From DASZYF01 sp035545535 (GTDB lineage: Bacteria; Actinomycetota; Actinomycetes; Mycobacteriales; CAJCIY01): DNA of 12,877 nt. Below the pieces are notes generated by a model that searched no databases, was not told the DNA's origin, and saw only the letters and a list, made by a program, of their open reading frames with translations. Position 1 is the first letter of the stretch. Each line of letters starts with the position of its first letter. Shown here piece after piece: positions 5,601 through 12,508 of this stretch. Location: positions 1 through 12,877 of the forward strand of contig DASZYF010000057.1 in NCBI GenBank assembly GCA_035545535.1, in the 5' to 3' direction. A program made the position numbers and the translations under genes.

Positions 5601-7643
5601 ATGGACGTCGGTCGACTGGCGGCGGCGGCTGCGGTGATCGCCGCCGTCGCCGCCACGCTCGGCTTCCACGCCGTCTCGCTGTGGTGCGCCGTCGCCGACC
5701 ACCGCTCGGTGCTGAACGCGGTCTTCGACGCCGGGGTGGTCCTCGCCTTCACGGTCGTGGGGTCGGTCATCGTCGCGGCCAGGCCGGGCAACGTCATCGG
5801 CTGGACCATGCTCGCCGGGGGCGTGTTCTGGTCGGCCGGGGGAGCAGGGGTCGACCTCGCGCACCACGGCCTCGTCGCCTCGCCGGGGGCCGTCGCCGGT
5901 GCCTCGGCGTTCGCGGTCGCCGGCTCCGCGGCCCACACGGTCGGCTGGTACCTCGTCACGACGGCGATGCCGGTCTACTTCCCCGACGGACACCTCGCCG
6001 GCCCGCGTTGGCGCTGGCTGCGCACGGCCCTGGTCGTGGTCCTCGTCGCCGGGATCCTCGACTCGCTCACCGATCCCCGCGCGGACCTGCGTGGCCTCGG
6101 CTCGTGGCGCAACCCGATCGCGCCGCACGGCGCGGCGCAGCTCGTCAGTGCGGTCGCGTTCCTCTGCCACATCCCGTTGAGCCTCGTCGTCACCGTCGCC
6201 GCCGTCGTGCAGATGGTCCGCCGGTGGCAGGCCGGTGGCCCGCTCGTGCGCCAGCAGCTCGGCCTGTTCGCGGCTGCTGCTGCGGCGACCCTCGTTGCCG
6301 TCCCCATCGCCTTCGGGCTCGGGGGCGGCGGCTGGGTCTTCGGTGCGGCGGCGCTGCCCCTGCCGTTGGCGATCGGGTTCGCGGTCCTCGCGCGCGGCCT
6401 GTACGACCTGCGCACGGCGGCCAACCGCACCCTGGCCTGGACCACGCTGTCCGCGGCGATCGTCGGCATCTTCGCTGCCGTCGTCGCGGGCCTCGCCAGC
6501 GTGCTGCACGTGTCACGGAGCACGAGCTGGCTCCCCTGGATCGCCGCCGGCCTGGTCGCGGTCGTGTTCGCACCGTTGCGCGACGCGTTGCAACGTGCGG
6601 TCAACCGCGTCACGTTCGGGCGCTGGGACGAGCCGTACGACGTCCTGGCCGCGATCGGGCAGCGGGCCGAGGCGACCGCCGACGTCCCGCGCCTGCTCGG
6701 CGACGTGGTCGCCGAGCTCACGGCGCTGGGGCTGCGATCCGTCACCATCGTCGACGCGTCGGGCGAGGTCGTCATCGGACCGGCGGACGCCGGACCCGTG
6801 GACGACCGCGGGCCGCGGACGGATGTGGCGCTGGCCGCGTACGGCGAGCCGGTGGGCACGCTGCGGTACACGCCGCCGGCGACGCCGCTGCGCGCGCGGG
6901 ACCTGCGACTGCTCGACGACCTCGCCGCGCACCTCGGCAGCGTCGTGCATGCGCAGCGGCTGACCCTGGACCTGCAGCGGGCCCTGGAACGCCTCGTGCT
7001 CGCCCGCGAGGAGGAGCGCCGCCGCCTGCGCCGCGACCTCCACGACGGTCTCGGACCGGCCCTCGCCGGCCATCTCCTCCGCCTCGACGCGCTGGCCGCG
7101 TGCGCCCGGGAGCACCCGGACGCGCTGGCCGGCATCCGGCAGCTGCGCGTCGACCTCGCGTCCACGATGGCCGAGGTGCGCCGGCTCGTCGAAGGTCTGC
7201 GGCCGCCGGCCATCGACGAGCTCGGCCTGGTCGCGGCGCTCGAGCAGGCCGTCGCGCGTCTGGCCGCAGGCAGCGGTCTGACCGTCCGGCTGGTCGCCGA
7301 CGTCGCTGCGCCGCTCCCCGCCGCCGTGGAGGTCGCGGCCTACCGCATCGTCACCGAGGCCGTCACCAACGTCGTGAAGCACGCGGACGCCTCCGTGTGC
7401 CGGGTCTGTCTCCGGCTCGACGACGACCAGCTCGGCATCACCGTCGAAGACGACGGAGCCGGCCTGCCCGCGACCCCGGCGGGGCAGGGCCACGGCTTGC
7501 AGACCATGCGTGAGCGTGCCGAGGAGCTGCGCGGCCGCCTCCACGTCGGTCCCGCGGCGGACGGCCGGGGCTGCCGGATCGTCGCGCGGCTGCCGCTGCT
7601 GGCGCGGCGCAGCGTCGCCGTCCTCGAGCCGAGTGCCGGATGA
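5601..7643 (+). CDS. NarL/DesK-type sensor histidine kinase with multi-pass membrane input region
   Basis: A 680-residue membrane sensor kinase. Residues 1 to about 335 contain roughly eight to ten hydrophobic helices with RPGNVIGW (61-68) and FPDGHL (127-132), a pattern common in uncharacterised actinobacterial kinases; loops are short, so the signal is probably sensed in the membrane. Residues about 347-455 look like a GAF-type domain. A HisKA_3 dimerisation domain follows (EEERRRLRRDLHDGLG, phospho-accepting His481). The HATPase_c domain shows Asn590 (TEAVTNVVKHA), EDDGAGLP (from about 616) and GHGLQTMRERA. ATG 5601 is preferred because GGGAGG (5586-5591) is nine bases upstream; ATG 5592 would abut it. 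The gene overlaps the response regulator by ATGA (7640-7643), so the two are translationally coupled partners. The stimulus is unknown. Confidence 0.92.
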   Translation: MDVGRLAAAAAVIAAVAATLGFHAVSLWCAVADHRSVLNAVFDAGVVLAFTVVGSVIVAARPGNVIGWTMLAGGVFWSAGGAGVDLAHHGLVASPGAVAGASAFAVAGSAAHTVGWYLVTTAMPVYFPDGHLAGPRWRWLRTALVVVLVAGILDSLTDPRADLRGLGSWRNPIAPHGAAQLVSAVAFLCHIPLSLVVTVAAVVQMVRRWQAGGPLVRQQLGLFAAAAAATLVAVPIAFGLGGGGWVFGAAALPLPLAIGFAVLARGLYDLRTAANRTLAWTTLSAAIVGIFAAVVAGLASVLHVSRSTSWLPWIAAGLVAVVFAPLRDALQRAVNRVTFGRWDEPYDVLAAIGQRAEATADVPRLLGDVVAELTALGLRSVTIVDASGEVVIGPADAGPVDDRGPRTDVALAAYGEPVGTLRYTPPATPLRARDLRLLDDLAAHLGSVVHAQRLTLDLQRALERLVLAREEERRRLRRDLHDGLGPALAGHLLRLDALAACAREHPDALAGIRQLRVDLASTMAEVRRLVEGLRPPAIDELGLVAALEQAVARLAAGSGLTVRLVADVAAPLPAAVEVAAYRIVTEAVTNVVKHADASVCRVCLRLDDDQLGITVEDDGAGLPATPAGQGHGLQTMRERAEELRGRLHVGPAADGRGCRIVARLPLLARRSVAVLEPSAG

Positions 7644-8290
7644 CCATCCGCGTCCTCGTCGTCGACGACCATCCGCTGTTCCGGGACGGGATCGCGGCAT
7701 TGCTGGCGACGGCCGAGGGGATCGCCCTCGTCGGCAGCGCCCCGGACGCCGAGACGGCCCTCGAGCTGGTCGCGACCGCCGACGTCGACGTCGTGCTGAT
7801 GGACCTGAACCTGCCGTCCATGCCGGGCGTCGAGGCGACCGCGCGGATCAGCGCGCTGACCCCGGCGCCCGCCGTGCTCGTCGTGACGATGGTCGACGAC
7901 GACGACACAGTGGTGGCCGCACTGCGCGCGGGCGCCCGTGGCTACGTGCTCAAGGGCGCTCCCGGCAACGAGGTGCTCGACGCGATCCGTGCGGTGGCAG
8001 CGGGCGCGGCGGTGTTCGGGGCCGGTGTCGCCGCCCAGGTGCTCGCTCTCACGAGCTCCGCACCGCGGCCCACCAGCGCGCCGGTCCCGGGCCAGGACGA
8101 CCTGACCGAGCGGGAACGCGAGGTCCTCTCCCTGCTCGCCGAGGGCGCGAGCAACGCGCAGATCGCCCGCCGGCTCGGCCTGTCGCTCAAGACGATCCAG
8201 AACTACGTGTCCCGTATCCTCGAGAAGCTCCAGCTCGCCGACCGGACGCAGGCCGCGCTGCACGCCCGGGAGCACCGCTACCGCGACTGA
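7640..8290 (+). CDS. NarL/LuxR-family response regulator
   Basis: A 216-residue cytoplasmic transcription factor. The receiver domain shows the acidic pair Asp9-Asp10, phospho-acceptor Asp55 (LMDLNLP), switch residue Thr83 and Lys105 (GYVLKG). A Pro/Ser-rich linker (about 138-152) leads to a LuxR-type helix-turn-helix: LTEREREVLSLLAEGASNAQIARRLGLS (155-182, written here by its ends LTERE and RRLGLS) with recognition helix LKTIQNYVSRIL. The start overlaps the kinase stop by four bases, which fixes both the start and the partnership. His481 of the kinase should phosphorylate Asp55. Targets are unknown; the secreted protein upstream and the operon itself are natural candidates. It ends 83 bases from the convergent MerR gene. 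Confidence 0.93.
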   Translation: MTIRVLVVDDHPLFRDGIAALLATAEGIALVGSAPDAETALELVATADVDVVLMDLNLPSMPGVEATARISALTPAPAVLVVTMVDDDDTVVAALRAGARGYVLKGAPGNEVLDAIRAVAAGAAVFGAGVAAQVLALTSSAPRPTSAPVPGQDDLTEREREVLSLLAEGASNAQIARRLGLSLKTIQNYVSRILEKLQLADRTQAALHAREHRYRD

Positions 8291-8297
8291 GGTGCAT

Positions 8298-8311
8298 CGG
8301 CCGCAGGGCCG
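8298..8311. terminator. Weak hairpin in the convergent gap 8291-8373
   Basis: CGGCC (8298-8302) and GGCCG (8307-8311) can pair around GCAG just after the response-regulator stop. No T-tract follows. The gap must end two convergent transcripts, but this stem is short for so GC-rich a background. Nothing else is recognisable in the 83 bases. Confidence 0.25.
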
Positions 8312-8373
8312 CCGGCGTGAGGTCGAACCGGGCAGCATCCGCCGCCGGGCCGCGGCACGGTGCGGCGCGCCGG

Positions 8374-8832
8374 TCAGCCGAGCTCCGTGAGCTTCTCCCG
8401 GATGGCGTCGCCCTTCGTGGCCCGTTCGTCGCGGAACGCGTGGATGCGCGCCAGCGTCTCGTCGAGGCGCTGGAGCAGCTGGTCGTTGGCCTTCACCGCT
8501 TCCTCGAGCAGCTCGCGGCGGCGAGCCTTCGTCACCGGCTTGCCGCGCAGCTCGGACCGCACGCGGTCGAGCACCTCCACCTCGTCGAGGTCGAGCACGG
8601 TGCGCACCTCGGACAGGGAGAAGCCGAGCAGCTCCTGCAGCTCGCGGATGCGGCCGACGCGGGCGATGTCGGCGTCGGAGTACAGGCGCTCACCGCTCTC
8701 GCGCCGGTCGGTGGGGAGCAGCAACCCCTGCTCCTCCCAGTAGCGCAGCGTGCGGGTGGTCAGACCGGTGAGCTTGGCGACCTCACCGATGCGCCACGAC
8801 TGCGGCGCGGGCTGGGCGCGGCGGGGGCTCAT
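8374..8832 (-). CDS. MerR-family transcriptional regulator
   Basis: A 152-residue DNA-binding protein. The winged helix-turn-helix begins WRIGEVAKLTGLTTRTLRYW (13-32), followed by the wing segment LLLPTDRRESGERLYSDAD and the second helix pair (IARVGRIRELQELLGFSLSEVRTVL). The remaining ~70 residues are a charged helix suited to the antiparallel dimer coiled coil. There is no cysteine, so it is not a metal or redox sensor of the MerR, CueR or SoxR kind, and no separate ligand-binding domain is present. Its ATG overlaps the exporter stop (ATGA, 8832-8829), and GAGGT (8843-8839) lies six bases upstream, so it is translated with the exporter. It most likely controls that operon through the palindrome at 10542-10559, as repressor or activator. 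Confidence 0.92.
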   Translation of the reverse strand: MSPRRAQPAPQSWRIGEVAKLTGLTTRTLRYWEEQGLLLPTDRRESGERLYSDADIARVGRIRELQELLGFSLSEVRTVLDLDEVEVLDRVRSELRGKPVTKARRRELLEEAVKANDQLLQRLDETLARIHAFRDERATKGDAIREKLTELG

Positions 8833-10553
8833 GCCGGGACCTCGGCGGTCTCGACCGCTTCCACCGCCACGGCGCTCTCCTCCACGGGCCGTCGGTGCCC
8901 ACCCCGTGTCCAGGATGCCGCCGCCGCGACGAGGCTCATGACGATCGACAGCGCGAACGCGTAGTGCAGCCCGTGCTGGAACGGCCCGCTGATCAGGTGC
9001 GGGAAGAAGCCGCGGTCGGTGAGGGCAGCCTGCTGCGCGGCCGTGAGGTGGTTGAAGATGTCGGGGCTGACCAGGCTGCGCACGGGGTCGTAGCCCAGGA
9101 ACGCGGCGAACAGCGTCGACACCGGCGACAGGTGCGCGACGTGGTCGGCGGCGGCCGCCGGCACGCCGTTCGCGGCAAGGCCGTGCTGCAGGCTCGCGGA
9201 CAGCCCGGAGGAGATGCCCGCGATCATCAGCGTGAAGAACAGGCCGATCGAGAGCACCTGTGCGGAGTTCTGGAAGGTCGTGTTCATGCCGGAGCCCGCA
9301 CCCCGGTCGCGGGCGGGCAGGCTGTTCATCACGCCCGTGCGGTTGGGCGAGCCGAACGACGCCATCGCTGCGCCGGTGAAGAACAGCAGCACCCCGAACA
9401 CGGGGTAGGAGAAGTTCACCGGCAGCTGCTCGATGAGGAAGAAGCACACCGCGCTGGCGATCATGCCGCCGGTGGCGAACGGCCGCGCGCCGAACCGGTC
9501 GGTGAGGAAGCCGGACGTCGGGCCGCCGACGAACAGGCCGATCGTCAGCGGGATCATCGCGAGCCCGGCGTAGAGCGGCGTCTTGTCGAACGAGTAGCCG
9601 TGCAGGGGCAGCCAGATGCCCTGCAACCAGATGATCAGGGTGAACATCAGGCCGCCGCGGGCGAGCGCGGCGAGGAAGCTCGCCACCACCCCGGCGGTGA
9701 ACGCGCGGATGCCGAACAGCTGCAGGCGGAACATCGGCTCGGGTGTGCGCATCTCGATGACGGCGAACGCGATGACGAGCGCGACGCCGACGGCCAGGCA
9801 GGTCTGCACGAACGGGCTCGTCCAGCCCATGTCGTGGCCGCCGTAGGGCTCGATGCCGTAGGTGATGCCGATCATCACCAGGATCAGGCCGACGGCGAAC
9901 GTGATGTTGCCCCACCAGTCGATGCGCGCGCGGTGCCGTTCGGAGAGCTCGCGCAGGCTGCGGTAGCCCCACACGGTGCCGACCACGCCGACCGGAACCG
10001 ACACGATGAACACCAGCCGCCAGCTCACCGGCGCGAGCAGGCCGCCGAGGATCAGCCCGATGAACGAGCCGCTGAACGCCGCGCCCTGGTTGATGCCGTT
10101 GGCCATGCCGCGCTGCTCGATGGGGAACGCGTCGGTGAGGATGGCGCCCGAGTTCGCGACGAGCATCGCGCAGCCCACACCCTGGAACAGCCGCATCACG
10201 ATCAGCCAGATCGCCGCGGGCGGCCCGTGCCACCAGGTGATCGACAGGGCGATCGAGAAGATCGTGAAGATGAGGAAGCCGAGGTTGTACATCTTCACCC
10301 GGCCGTGCACGTCGCCCAGCCGGCCGAGGCTCACGACCAGCACGCTCGTCACGATGAGGAAGCCGAGCATCAGCCACAGCAGGTAGAAGCTGTTGCCGGG
10401 CTGCAGCGGGTTGATGTGGATGCCACGGAAGATGTCGGGCAGCGAGATCAGCAGGATCGAGCCGTCGATCGAGGCCATGAGCGTGCCGACGGTGCACAGG
10501 ATCAGCGCCGTCCACTTGTAGTGACGGTCGTCGAACCGAGCCTTGACGTTCAC
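8829..10553 (-). CDS. DHA2-family (EmrB/QacA-like) 14-helix MFS drug exporter
   Basis: A 574-residue inner-membrane proton/drug antiporter by family. TM1 carries the DHA2 acidic residue Asp30 (LMASIDGSILLISLP), loop 2-3 has the MFS motif A GRLGDVHGR (77-85), and SFIGLILGGLLAPVSWRLVF is a degenerate antiporter motif C. Hydrophobic segments fit about 14 helices, with a long polar loop before the last one (about residues 460-535), a usual DHA2 feature. Substrate is unknown. The start is uncertain: GTG 10553 gives MNVKARFDDRHYKW, which fits related exporters as I recall them, but has no Shine-Dalgarno. A TAGGTT -10-like box (minus strand, 10567-10562) eight bases upstream would suit a leaderless mRNA. 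ATG 10595 and ATG 10625 are in-frame alternatives but add an unrelated N-terminus. Followed by the overlapping MerR gene. Confidence 0.9.
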   Translation of the reverse strand: MNVKARFDDRHYKWTALILCTVGTLMASIDGSILLISLPDIFRGIHINPLQPGNSFYLLWLMLGFLIVTSVLVVSLGRLGDVHGRVKMYNLGFLIFTIFSIALSITWWHGPPAAIWLIVMRLFQGVGCAMLVANSGAILTDAFPIEQRGMANGINQGAAFSGSFIGLILGGLLAPVSWRLVFIVSVPVGVVGTVWGYRSLRELSERHRARIDWWGNITFAVGLILVMIGITYGIEPYGGHDMGWTSPFVQTCLAVGVALVIAFAVIEMRTPEPMFRLQLFGIRAFTAGVVASFLAALARGGLMFTLIIWLQGIWLPLHGYSFDKTPLYAGLAMIPLTIGLFVGGPTSGFLTDRFGARPFATGGMIASAVCFFLIEQLPVNFSYPVFGVLLFFTGAAMASFGSPNRTGVMNSLPARDRGAGSGMNTTFQNSAQVLSIGLFFTLMIAGISSGLSASLQHGLAANGVPAAAADHVAHLSPVSTLFAAFLGYDPVRSLVSPDIFNHLTAAQQAALTDRGFFPHLISGPFQHGLHYAFALSIVMSLVAAAASWTRGGHRRPVEESAVAVEAVETAEVPA

Positions 10554-10559
10554 GTCAAG
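10542..10559. promoter_or_regulatory. Palindromic operator, probable MerR-family binding site
   Basis: CTTGACGTTCACGTCAAG: two perfect 8-base arms (10542-10549 and 10552-10559) separated by TC. Symmetry, arm length and position at the start of an exporter-MerR operon fit a MerR-family operator. The left arm also contains TTGACG (10543-10548), which with 17-base spacing to TACCGC (10566-10571) could be a weak rightward promoter for the LuxR-like gene. It overlaps the preferred GTG start of the exporter. Confidence 0.65.
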
Positions 10560-10623
10560 AAAACCTACCGCAAGCGGGATGCAGGCCCTTTCCATCCGGT
10601 TCGTGGAGGTGTTTGGTGAACCC

Positions 10624-11619
10624 ATGGCAGAGCTCCCTGTGCTCGACGACCTCCTGCTGACCGTCTACCGCGCGCGGCTGCGGTTCCCGGACCTCGACGA
10701 CGCGGCGCTGGCGGAGCGGCTCGCCCTGTCACCGGCCGCGCTGGCCCGCGCCGACCTCGCCCTCACGGTCGCGCAGCTCCTGCTCCCGGCGACCGAGGGC
10801 TCGGCCGCGCGGGCGATCCGCCCCGACGTCGCGATCGTCCGGCTGATCGCCGTCGAGGAGAGCCAGCGCGCGCAGAGCTCGGCCCGCATCTCCCAGCTGC
10901 GCGACTCGCTGCCGGCGATGATGACCGCGTTCCAGGCCGGGGTCGATCGCTCCGCGGAGCACATCGAGATCGAGATCGTCGAAGGCCTCCCCAAGGTCTA
11001 CGAGCGGCTCACGGAGGTCGCCGCGACGTGTCGGTCGACGTGGCGGTCGTCCCAGAACCTGCGCGGAGGGGAGCTCGTGAAGCGCGATCCCACCTTCCAC
11101 GAGAAGGACATCGCGATCCAGCGCTCGCTCACCGCTGCCGGCGTGCGGCGGCGGTGCCTCGTGCCGGCGAGCGAGGCCCGGCACCCCTACATCTTCGACA
11201 CCATGCTCTCCTACGCCGCCGGCGGCGAGGAGCATCGGGTCACGGAAGACCCTGTCCCGCACATGGTCCTGAGCGACGAGACCGTGGCCCTGATCCCGAT
11301 CGACGTCGACCAGACCGCGCGGGGCGCACTGGTCATCCGCACGAGCTCGGTCGTGCGCTGCCTGGTCGAGCTCTACGAGCGGGCCTGGCAGGCGGCAAGC
11401 CCTCTCGACGCGTGGCTGCACCGCCCGCGTGACCGACGCTCGCAGCTGCTCCACCTGCTCTCGCGCGGCGCGAAGGACGAGGCCATGGCGCGTGCGCTCG
11501 GCGTGGGCCTGCGGACGGTGCGCCGCGAGATCTCCGACCTCATGAACGAGCTGGGCGCGGAGAGCCGGTTCCAGGCCGGCGTCCTCGCGGCCGAGCGGGG
11601 TTGGTTGACCTCCGTCTGA
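10624..11619 (+). CDS. TrmB/LuxR-type helix-turn-helix regulator
   Basis: A 331-residue putative transcription regulator with no receiver domain. The N-terminal ~70 residues (LLLTVYRARLRFPDLDDAAL, then AERLALSPAALARADLAL) look like a TrmB-like winged helix. A helical stretch (75-105) leads to a central sensor-like domain (about 110-260, with IEIEIVEGLPKVYERL, then LVPASEARHPYIF and VALIPIDVDQTARGALVI). The C-terminal HTH is LuxR-like (273-331: LLHLLSRGAKDEAMARALGV, then LRTVRREISDLMNELGA). This architecture, ending in RFQAGVLAAERGWL, is a large, mostly uncharacterised actinobacterial family. The start is ATG 10624; GGAGGT (10605-10610) is 13 bases upstream, rather far. It diverges from the exporter with a 70-base gap and could respond to the same conditions. 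The secreted-protein gene 118 bases downstream is a possible target. Confidence 0.82.
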   Translation: MAELPVLDDLLLTVYRARLRFPDLDDAALAERLALSPAALARADLALTVAQLLLPATEGSAARAIRPDVAIVRLIAVEESQRAQSSARISQLRDSLPAMMTAFQAGVDRSAEHIEIEIVEGLPKVYERLTEVAATCRSTWRSSQNLRGGELVKRDPTFHEKDIAIQRSLTAAGVRRRCLVPASEARHPYIFDTMLSYAAGGEEHRVTEDPVPHMVLSDETVALIPIDVDQTARGALVIRTSSVVRCLVELYERAWQAASPLDAWLHRPRDRRSQLLHLLSRGAKDEAMARALGVGLRTVRREISDLMNELGAESRFQAGVLAAERGWLTSV

Positions 11620-11632
11620 GACGCCCCGGTTT

Positions 11633-11719
11633 GGCACGTTCGTGCCGGATGGCAGCAAGGTGGTCGAGCGACGGCCCGATCTGCCCCAGATTTCCCCGCA
11701 TCGGCCCGCGACCGCGGGC
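11633..11719 (+). promoter_or_regulatory. Two inverted repeats upstream of the secreted Ser/Thr-rich protein gene
   Basis: The 118-base gap 11620-11737 contains GGCACGTTCGTGCC (11633-11646, 6-base arms) just after the LuxR-like stop, and GCCCGCG-AC-CGCGGGC (11704-11719, 7-base arms) seven bases before the ribosome binding site. The first could be a terminator or regulator site, the second an operator or a leader hairpin. No clear -35/-10 pair is seen. Confidence 0.35.
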
Positions 11720-11737
11720 GAGATCGAAGGGGGCACC

Positions 11738-12328
11738 ATGGCACTGATCCACCGTTCGTCCGTCCGGCGCGCGCGGCCCGCGCGCCTGCGCAGGTCCGCG
11801 TCGGCCGTCCTCGTGATGGTTGGCATGTTCGTCGGAGTCCCGGTCGCGACGGGCACGCTCGCCGGCGCGAGCGCGGCGTGCGCGCCCGACGCGGGCTACG
11901 TCGTGACACCCGAGGGCCACTGGTACGCGGCGATGGACTCGCCGGTCGGCGAGTACAACAGCTCGACCCAGACCTCGTCGCTCCACTACGACTTCACGAC
12001 GGACCACACCCGCACATCCGCGTGGGAGGAGTCGGCGTCGGTGAGTGCGGGCTGGGCCATCGCGAAGATCGAGGCCAGCACGAAGTACACCGTCACGTCG
12101 TCCGTGAGCTCCGGGAAGTCGGTGGGCACGACGTTCCCCGTCCCGGCCAAGGACTACGGCTACGTGCAGCCGAAGGTCGAGTACCGGTCCTTCGACATCT
12201 CCTACGGCCACTACTCCGGCTCGTGCGCCTGGGTGACGACGAGCGACTACGGCACGTTCGACGCGATCACCGCCTGGCCGTTCTTCGCCACGTGCGTGGG
12301 CAAGAGCGCCTGCACGCCCAAGCCCTGA
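11738..12328 (+). CDS. Secreted Ser/Thr-rich beta-strand protein of unknown function
   Basis: A 196-residue protein with an Arg-rich N-region (residues 9-19, eight basic residues including RR pairs), a hydrophobic core (AVLVMVGMFVGVPVATG) and likely Sec cleavage after AGASA near residue 46. The mature protein of about 150 residues is rich in Ser, Thr and Tyr with strongly alternating polar/nonpolar pattern (TSSLHYDFTTDHTRTSAWEE, later STKYTVTSSVSSGKSVGTTF), as expected of long beta strands. Its four cysteines (48, 163, 186, 192) could make two disulfides. VPAKDYGYVQPKVEYRSFDI followed by a short C-terminal domain recalls secreted Streptomyces proteins that I associate loosely with ETX/MTX2-aerolysin-type beta-hairpin folds; this is resemblance only. 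GAAGG (11726-11730) lies seven bases before the ATG. A strong hairpin 24 bases after the stop ends the unit. Confidence 0.7.
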   Translation: MALIHRSSVRRARPARLRRSASAVLVMVGMFVGVPVATGTLAGASAACAPDAGYVVTPEGHWYAAMDSPVGEYNSSTQTSSLHYDFTTDHTRTSAWEESASVSAGWAIAKIEASTKYTVTSSVSSGKSVGTTFPVPAKDYGYVQPKVEYRSFDISYGHYSGSCAWVTTSDYGTFDAITAWPFFATCVGKSACTPKP

Positions 12329-12352
12329 AGGGCCCCCACCAGGGCGGGGCGT

Positions 12353-12380
12353 GGTCCCCGGGGCACCAGCCCCGGGGACC
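12353..12380 (+). terminator. Strong hairpin terminator after the secreted-protein gene
   Basis: GGTCCCCGGGGC (12353-12364) pairs perfectly with GCCCCGGGGACC (12369-12380) around the tetraloop ACCA, a 12-base-pair GC-rich stem. It lies 24 bases after the stop at 12328 and 27 bases before the tRNA. No T-run follows, as is usual for high-GC actinobacterial terminators. Confidence 0.8.
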
Positions 12381-12407
12381 TCGCCGCGCCCTCTACGCTC
12401 GTGCGGC

Positions 12408-12492
12408 GGAGGGCTCGCCTAGTGGCCGATGGCGCTGGTCTTGAAAACCGGTATGGGGAAACCCATCGTGGGTTCGAATCCCACGCCCTCCG
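12408..12492 (+). tRNA. tRNA-Ser (anticodon UGA)
   Basis: An 85-base class II tRNA. Acceptor arms GGAGGGC (12408-12414) and GCCCTCC (12485-12491) pair fully, with discriminator G at 12492. The anticodon stem is CTGGT/ACCGG (12435-12439, 12447-12451), the loop CTTGAAA, and the anticodon TGA is at 12442-12444, reading UCA and related Ser codons. The long variable arm ATGGG-GAAA-CCCAT (12453-12466) is diagnostic of Ser. The T arm is GTGGG-TTCGAAT-CCCAC (12468-12484). CCA is not encoded. A TACGCT box at 12394-12399 could be the -10, but no -35 is evident. Confidence 0.95.
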
Positions 12493-12508
12493 CGGCGCCG
12501 GAGCGCGA

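Noticed and set aside
5151..6509. Minus-strand open frame of 452 codons under the secreted protein and kinase
   Set aside because: Charged low-complexity shadow of the plus-strand genes, with no domain.
8312..8373. Possible small gene or second terminator in the response regulator/MerR gap
   Set aside because: Only GC-rich short complementarities are present, with no start plus ribosome site and no convincing stem.
8374..10515. A 713-codon frame that would fuse a long N-terminal region to the MerR protein
   Set aside because: The upstream part is an alternate frame of the exporter; MerR has its own Shine-Dalgarno and an ATGA overlap at 8832.
8895..10619. Plus-strand open frame of 574 codons opposite the exporter
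   Set aside because: Composition is Glu/Arg/His/Gln-rich with no recognisable domain; the minus strand encodes a textbook DHA2 transporter.
12408..12492. tRNA-Ser as an integration site for a mobile element
   Set aside because: No second copy of the tRNA 3' end and no integrase is visible in the window; the flanking genes look like ordinary chromosome.
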